DNA of 35,557 bases. Source: Candidatus Melainabacteria bacterium GWF2_37_15 (GTDB lineage Bacteria; Cyanobacteriota; Vampirovibrionia; Gastranaerophilales; UBA9971). The stretch covers positions 1 to 35,557 of the forward strand of contig MFRL01000018.1 of assembly GCA_001784565.1 (NCBI GenBank), read 5' to 3'. Made by a program: the position numbers and the translations under genes. Positions 31,299-35,557 of this stretch are shown here, in pieces. Positions within the stretch are counted from its first letter, which is position 1. Each line of letters opens with the position of its first letter. Below the pieces are notes generated by a model. The model was not told where the DNA came from, ran no database searches, and was given only the letters and a program-made list of their open reading frames with translations.

Positions 31299-31703
31299 AT
31301 GGGTGAAGTAAATCCATTATTAACGGGAAAGCACCAATCAATGCCGCAAACAAGGAAAACGTTAAAAGAGTTTTTTACCGGGGAAGATAGTTTTTATGGA
31401 AAACTTAAAGGTTGTATAAATGGTGAAAAGCCTTGTTCGGATTTAGTACTCGATTGTCCTGCAAATAAGATTGCGACAATTGCCGTAGAACATAATATTT
31501 TTACAAAAATAAAACAATGTGCGTCAGGTGAAAGACCATGCTCTGATATTATTTTCGCAAAGCCACCTGCTGCCGCATTGGGGGAACAAGCCGTAGAAGG
31601 ATTTGAAAAGTCATTGCCTGATAATCTTAAAGTTTTACAAGAACAGATGTTTCATGGTGCCCCAGTTGAGTTTGTAGATTATTCGACTCTCGATCAAACA
31701 TAA
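31299..31703 (+). CDS. Small protein with duplicated CxxGExPCSD motif, unknown
   Basis: A 134-residue soluble protein of no known family. Two similar segments, KLKGCINGEKPCSDLVL (about 37-53) and KIKQCASGERPCSDIIF (about 70-86), each carry C-x2-G-E-(K/R)-P-C-S-D; a further cysteine follows the first one. Four spaced cysteines could bind a metal or form disulfides, but there is no signal peptide. The ATG at 31299 is used because AAGGAAGGG precedes it; an upstream open frame to 31194 lacks a ribosome site. The gene is single and ends at a strong terminator. Function is unknown. Confidence 0.65.
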   Translation: MGEVNPLLTGKHQSMPQTRKTLKEFFTGEDSFYGKLKGCINGEKPCSDLVLDCPANKIATIAVEHNIFTKIKQCASGERPCSDIIFAKPPAAALGEQAVEGFEKSLPDNLKVLQEQMFHGAPVEFVDYSTLDQT

Positions 31704-31716
31704 AAAATAGACATAT

Positions 31717-31751
31717 AAAAGAGAGCCAGCACTTTATGCTGGCTCTCTTTT
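31717..31751. terminator. Bidirectional terminator between the Cys-repeat gene and fabF
   Basis: Perfect 15-bp stem AAAAGAGAGCCAGCA / TGCTGGCTCTCTTTT with loop CTTTA, correct polarity on both strands. It serves the plus-strand gene and the fab operon on the minus strand. Confidence 0.9.
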
Positions 31752-31766
31752 GTTTATTATATTATT

Positions 31767-33020
31767 TTATTCGTATTTTTTAAACACCAGTGATGCGTTA
31801 TGTCCGCCAAAACCGAAGGAATTCGACATTACAGCGGTTACCTTATCGAGTTTCCTGGCTTTATGTGGTACATAATCCAAATCACACAGTTCATCAGGAT
31901 TATCAAGGTTTATTGTTGGAGGAATTATGCCTGTTTCCATGGCTTTTATGCAGGCAGCAGCTTCAATTGCTCCGGCAGCGCCGAGGGCATGTCCTGTCAT
32001 GCTCTTTGTAGAGCTGACAAGCAGGCCATTTTTTGCATAATCTCCAAATACACGCTTGATAGCGAGGGTTTCCGCAACATCACCAAGGTCAGTGCTTGTA
32101 CCATGAGTGTTAATGTACTGAATATCCTCGGGCTTAAGATTTGCATCTTTTAATGCTAATACCATTGCCCTTGCTGCGCCATCACCATCCGGACATGGGG
32201 CTACTATATCGTTAGCGTCTGCATTGGCTGCATAGCCTGCAAACTCACCGTATATTTTAGCTCCTCTGGCTTTTGCATGCTCAAGTTCTTCAAGTACAAA
32301 AATGCCGGCGCCTTCCGCCATTACAAAACCATCTCGGTCTTTATCAAACGGCCTGCTGGCTTTTTGAGGCGCGTCATTACGTCTTGACAATGTTCTTGCG
32401 CTGGTAAAACCGGCTATTGCAAGTGAGGTTAACGGGGCTTCGCATCCGCCAGCCAAGATAATATCAGCATCTCCGTACATAATAGCTCGGAATGCATCTC
32501 CCAGGCAGTGAGAGGCCGTAGCGCAGGCAGTTACAATTGCCTTGTTAGGGCCTTTAGCTCCAACCATTATAGAAATTCTTCCAGCTGCTATGTCAACTAT
32601 CATCATTGGCACAGTAAAAGGACTGCATTTTGCAGGCCCTTTTTCTATTATAGCCAGATGATTTTTTTCGATAGTTGCCATACCGCCGGAAGCGCTTCCA
32701 ACAATTACGCCTACCCTGGTAGGATCAATCTTATTCATATCAAGCCCTGCGTGTTGTGCAGCTTCCTGCGCAGCAACCATGGCAAGCTGAGTATACCTGT
32801 CCATCCTTTTAACTTCTTTTTTATCAAGGTATTGTGCAGGGTCAAAATCAGAGCATTCGCCGCCGAATTTAACATCATGCTGGCTAAGATCTACCTGTGT
32901 GATAGTCTTAATCCCGCTATTTCCCTGTATAAGATTTTCCCAGAGTGTGTCAAGCCCAACCCCGAATGGACTTACCACGCCCATTCCGGTTATAACTACT
33001 CTTCTGGACCTGTTAGTCAT
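31767..33020 (-). CDS. fabF: Beta-ketoacyl-ACP synthase II
   Basis: A 417-residue condensing enzyme that elongates acyl-ACP with malonyl-ACP in type II fatty acid synthesis. Catalytic residues: C166 in VTACATASH, and the histidines in INTHGTSTDLGD and TGHALGAAGA. The GFGGHNA end is typical. Length fits FabF (about 410). AAAGGAAACTATTA precedes the ATG, 18 nt after acpP's stop. It is the last gene of the operon, with a terminator 16 nt past its stop. Confidence 0.97.
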   Translation of the reverse strand: MTNRSRRVVITGMGVVSPFGVGLDTLWENLIQGNSGIKTITQVDLSQHDVKFGGECSDFDPAQYLDKKEVKRMDRYTQLAMVAAQEAAQHAGLDMNKIDPTRVGVIVGSASGGMATIEKNHLAIIEKGPAKCSPFTVPMMIVDIAAGRISIMVGAKGPNKAIVTACATASHCLGDAFRAIMYGDADIILAGGCEAPLTSLAIAGFTSARTLSRRNDAPQKASRPFDKDRDGFVMAEGAGIFVLEELEHAKARGAKIYGEFAGYAANADANDIVAPCPDGDGAARAMVLALKDANLKPEDIQYINTHGTSTDLGDVAETLAIKRVFGDYAKNGLLVSSTKSMTGHALGAAGAIEAAACIKAMETGIIPPTINLDNPDELCDLDYVPHKARKLDKVTAVMSNSFGFGGHNASLVFKKYE

Positions 33021-33038
33021 TAATAGTTTCCTTTGAAA

Positions 33039-33281
33039 TTAGCTGCTAACTTTTTGTTTTTCGATGAAACTTACAGCGTCTTGTACTTTCTGGATTTTTT
33101 CTGCTTCTTCATCAGGAATTTCAACACCGAATTCCTCTTCAAAAGCCATAACAAGTTCTACTGTATCCAGTGAATCAGCGCCTAAATCAGCTGTAAAGCT
33201 TGCGCCAGGTGTTACTTCTGATTCTTCAACGCTTAATTGTTCCACTATTACCTTTTTTACTCTTTCAAATGTTTCGCTCAT
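33039..33281 (-). CDS. acpP: Acyl carrier protein
   Basis: An 80-residue acidic carrier with the phosphopantetheine site S37 in [20 protein letters not shown]. The four-helix pattern and acidic helix II are complete. A strong AAAGGAG precedes the ATG. It lies between fabG and fabF, the standard place. Confidence 0.98.
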   Translation of the reverse strand: MSETFERVKKVIVEQLSVEESEVTPGASFTADLGADSLDTVELVMAFEEEFGVEIPDEEAEKIQKVQDAVSFIEKQKVSS

Positions 33282-33345
33282 TGTTTTTTCTCCTTTAAGT
33301 TTGTGTATTACAATATGTACAATATGTGTTTGTTAATTAAGTGTA

Positions 33346-34086
33346 TTAAATAACAAGTCCCCCGTCAACTCCTATGACCTGTCCGGTTATATAGGAATTT
33401 GGCCTTGCAAGGAATTTTACCACATCCGCAACGTCTTCAGGCTTTCCGAGCCTGCCAAGAGGAATACGTTCAGCAATTTTTGCAGTATCAAGTTTTTCAG
33501 TCATGGGTGTTTCAATGAAACCCGGTGCAACAGCGTTCGCCACAATTCCTCTTGAGGCTAATTCTTTTGCTATTGTTTTTGTAAAGCCGATTACACCTGC
33601 TTTAGTTGAAGCGTAGTTTGCCTGGCCAGCATTTCCGTAAACTCCGGTTATGCTTGCCATGTTAACTATGTTTCCGCTTCTTTGCTTCATCATAACTTTT
33701 GCTACAGGCCTGGTTACATAGAAAACACTGTTAAAGTTGGTATTAACTACTTTTTCCCAGTCCTCATCAGACATCCTGATTAATAAACCATCTCTTGTAA
33801 TTCCTGCATTGTTGACTAAAACGTCAATTCTGCCGAATTCTTTTACAATTTCATCTATCATGCCATTTACAGCTGTGCTGTTAGTAACATCACAACCCAT
33901 AGCTTTAGCCTGGCCGCCTGCTGCCTCGATTTCCTTAACCACGTTATTAGCATCAGCTTCGCATGGAGGAGCTGGATAGTAATTAATAATTACAGTACAG
34001 CCTTCTTTTGCAAGTTCAGTTGCGCATACCCTGCCGATCCCGCTGGATGCTCCGGTTACAAGAGCTACCCTTTTTACATCAGACAT
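33346..34086 (-). CDS. fabG: 3-oxoacyl-ACP reductase
   Basis: A 246-residue short-chain dehydrogenase/reductase that reduces 3-oxoacyl-ACP with NADPH. Rossmann motif TGASSGIG (11-18), NNAG (92-95), the catalytic set S145, Y158 and K162 (YASTK), and the C-terminal YITGQVIGVDGG. A short insertion after the beta-2 strand (PAPPCEADA) replaces the usual loop and may alter cofactor choice; NADPH use is assumed from context. It overlaps fabD by 13 nt, with AGAGGAG before its ATG. Confidence 0.97.
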   Translation of the reverse strand: MSDVKRVALVTGASSGIGRVCATELAKEGCTVIINYYPAPPCEADANNVVKEIEAAGGQAKAMGCDVTNSTAVNGMIDEIVKEFGRIDVLVNNAGITRDGLLIRMSDEDWEKVVNTNFNSVFYVTRPVAKVMMKQRSGNIVNMASITGVYGNAGQANYASTKAGVIGFTKTIAKELASRGIVANAVAPGFIETPMTEKLDTAKIAERIPLGRLGKPEDVADVVKFLARPNSYITGQVIGVDGGLVI

Positions 34087-35024
34087 TTATTAAACTCCTC
34101 TTTAATTACATTTTCCAAAGATTCTTTGTCACAAATATTTAAAACATTAACTTCAGGCGCAATTTTTTTAATCATGCCGGAAAGCACCTTCCCAGGCCCG
34201 ATCTCAATAAACGTATCCACGCCCTGCTGTACCATATATGTAATTGATTGTTTCCAATAAACTGAAGAATACATCTGCTTTAACATTTTTGATGAAAATT
34301 CAGCTTTATCTATTGTTGGCTTTGCATCAACATTGGTTACAACAGGTATTTCTGAATCATTTACGTTTGTGTTGTTTATGTATTTTGCAAAATTCTCTGA
34401 AATTGGCTTCATTAAAGGTGAATGGAAAGCGCCGCTTACTGCCAGGGGAATAACCCTTTTTGCTCCCATTGTTTTAGCGAGTTCATTTGCTTTTAAGATT
34501 GCCTTTGCTTCCCCGCTGATGACTGTTTGTATCTGTGTATTGTAATTTGCAGCGCAAATAATACCCTCTGAAGAGCATTGTTCTATAAGTTCAGCAATTT
34601 TATCTTCATCAAGTCCAAGTATAGCTGTCATTGCACCGTTTGGAGCATTATTCATAAGCTCTGCTCTTTTTAAAACAAGTTTAATAAGTTCATCAAGCTC
34701 TACAACACCTGCTGCGTAAAGCGCTGAATACTCACCAAGGCTGTGCCCTGCCACATAATCAGGTGTAATATGTACTTTTTCATTTAAAATTTCATATAAA
34801 GCAAGAGAAACAGCCAGTATGGCAGGCTGGGAATTTACAGTTTGTTTTAAATCTTCATCGCTTCCTGAAAAACAAAGCTTAGAAATGCTTTTTCCTGATA
34901 TTTCATCAAATTTTTCAAATATTTCTTTAGCGCTAGTGTAGTTTTCATAAATATCCAGCCCCATACCCGGATATTGCGATCCTTGCCCCGGGAATACAAA
35001 AGCTATTTTTTTCGTGTTGCTCAT
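34074..35024 (-). CDS. fabD: Malonyl-CoA-ACP transacylase
   Basis: A 316-residue enzyme that moves malonyl groups from CoA to ACP. Seen: FPGQGSQYPGMG, the nucleophile S95 in GHSLGEYSA, and H201 in GAFHSPLM. The C-terminal VDTFIEIGPGKVLSGMI is typical. It follows fabH after a 30-nt gap, with GGAGATGAG before the ATG, and overlaps the start of fabG. Confidence 0.97.
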   Translation of the reverse strand: MSNTKKIAFVFPGQGSQYPGMGLDIYENYTSAKEIFEKFDEISGKSISKLCFSGSDEDLKQTVNSQPAILAVSLALYEILNEKVHITPDYVAGHSLGEYSALYAAGVVELDELIKLVLKRAELMNNAPNGAMTAILGLDEDKIAELIEQCSSEGIICAANYNTQIQTVISGEAKAILKANELAKTMGAKRVIPLAVSGAFHSPLMKPISENFAKYINNTNVNDSEIPVVTNVDAKPTIDKAEFSSKMLKQMYSSVYWKQSITYMVQQGVDTFIEIGPGKVLSGMIKKIAPEVNVLNICDKESLENVIKEEFNKCLM

Positions 35025-35054
35025 TATATACTCATCTCCAAAGTCTAGATTCCT

Positions 35055-35557
35055 TTATCCTCTCCATTTTATCACAGCAGTACCCCAGGTCAAACCGGCG
35101 CCAAAACCGCTTAAGACCAATAGCGAAGGATTTTTTACAGTCCCGTCCTGAATTGCCTCTAATAAAGCTATTGCAATCGAGGCAGCTGAAGTATTTCCGT
35201 ATTTATGTAAATTAACATAAAACTTGTCTTTGCTGACATTGAGCTTGTCAGCAATTGATTCAATTATCCTGACGTTTGCCTGGTGCAGTATAAAACAATC
35301 GACATCTTCGAGCTTAGTATTGGACTCATCAAGTGCTTTTTTTATAGATTCAGGAACTGTATTTACGGCAAATTTGTATATTTCTTTGCCATTCATAAAC
35401 ACATGTTGGCTTTGTAGTGTGTTAGGCTCTACCAGAGGGCAATTTTTACCTATTAATGGTATTTTAAGCTCTGCTCCCTTGCTTCCATCAGCTTCTATAT
35501 CAATGTGTAAAATGTCATCCTGTCCATCTTCACTTCTTGTTAAAACCATAGCGCCTG
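35055..35557 (-). CDS. fabH: Beta-ketoacyl-ACP synthase III (3' part, runs off the window)
   Basis: The C-terminal 167 or so codons of FabH, which condenses acetyl-CoA with malonyl-ACP to start fatty acid synthesis. Visible: the histidine in ILHQANVRI and the asparagine in YGNTSAASI, both catalytic, and FGAGLTWGTAVIKW at the end. Codons before the first internal ATG at 35549 still read Gly-Ala, as in the family's GAGAMVL region, so the gene continues past 35557 and the true start and catalytic cysteine are outside. It is the first visible gene of the fab operon. Confidence 0.95.
   Translation of the reverse strand, partial: GAMVLTRSEDGQDDILHIDIEADGSKGAELKIPLIGKNCPLVEPNTLQSQHVFMNGKEIYKFAVNTVPESIKKALDESNTKLEDVDCFILHQANVRIIESIADKLNVSKDKFYVNLHKYGNTSAASIAIALLEAIQDGTVKNPSLLVLSGFGAGLTWGTAVIKWRG

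Noticed and set aside
32508-33023. Long plus-strand open frame opposite fabF
   Set aside because: It is antisense to a conserved gene, with a cysteine/serine-rich composition typical of a shadow frame.

Overview
The window is an AT-rich chromosomal segment from a diderm, non-photosynthetic bacterium. Wza/Wzz-type export proteins imply an outer membrane. The mix of short AT-rich leaders, SpoIID/LytB and M23 envelope enzymes, a cyanobacterial-looking HU and an orphan OmpR-type regulator would fit a Melainabacteria/Vampirovibrionia-like lineage, but this is an inference; there is no rRNA or tRNA in the window to prove it.

Layout. 1-6,100: housekeeping and accessory genes (cytidine deaminase overlapping a YkgJ-type cysteine-cluster protein, an orphan response regulator followed by a tiny membrane ORF, two small secreted proteins of which one carries HExxH, a leaderless type II toxin-antitoxin pair, gpmI). 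6,100-18,400: a candidate type I-toxin-like microprotein, a DUF2934-like protein coupled to a GT-C-like membrane protein, ribF, a short SpoIID, a TauE/SafE permease, a GGDEF cyclase, an alpha/beta hydrolase, an M23 peptidase, glmS, HU and a Thr-rich secreted protein. 18,589-30,965: a Wzx/Wzy-type exopolysaccharide locus read almost entirely on the minus strand (initiating phosphoglycosyl transferase, three GT4 glycosyltransferases, a GINT1-like propeller protein, flippase, Wza, Wzz, Wzy polymerase) with one acetyltransferase on the plus strand. 31,299-31,703: a small cysteine-motif repeat protein. 31,767-35,557: the type II fatty acid synthesis operon fabH(partial)-fabD-fabG-acpP-fabF on the minus strand.

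How it fits together: glmS supplies glucosamine-6-phosphate for envelope glycans, the polysaccharide locus builds and exports a surface polymer, SpoIID/M23 enzymes act on peptidoglycan, and the fab operon makes acyl chains for the membranes.

The most unusual content is non-coding. Many intergenic gaps carry one or two long, mostly perfect hairpins with mainly 3-nt loops, a G-rich 5' arm, T's before and A's after the stem (opposite to intrinsic terminators), and arm sequences that differ from site to site. Some sit inside a degenerate ~125-160 bp dispersed repeat. Other palindromic repeats (TCATTCTGAG-type arms, GGTGGGCT palindromes and a 67-bp three-stem element) are inserted in frame into coding genes. 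The second notable object is a 28-codon hydrophobic ORF on the minus strand at 6181-6267 with a 14-nt perfect match to the 16S 3' end and an inverted repeat joining its leader to its tail.
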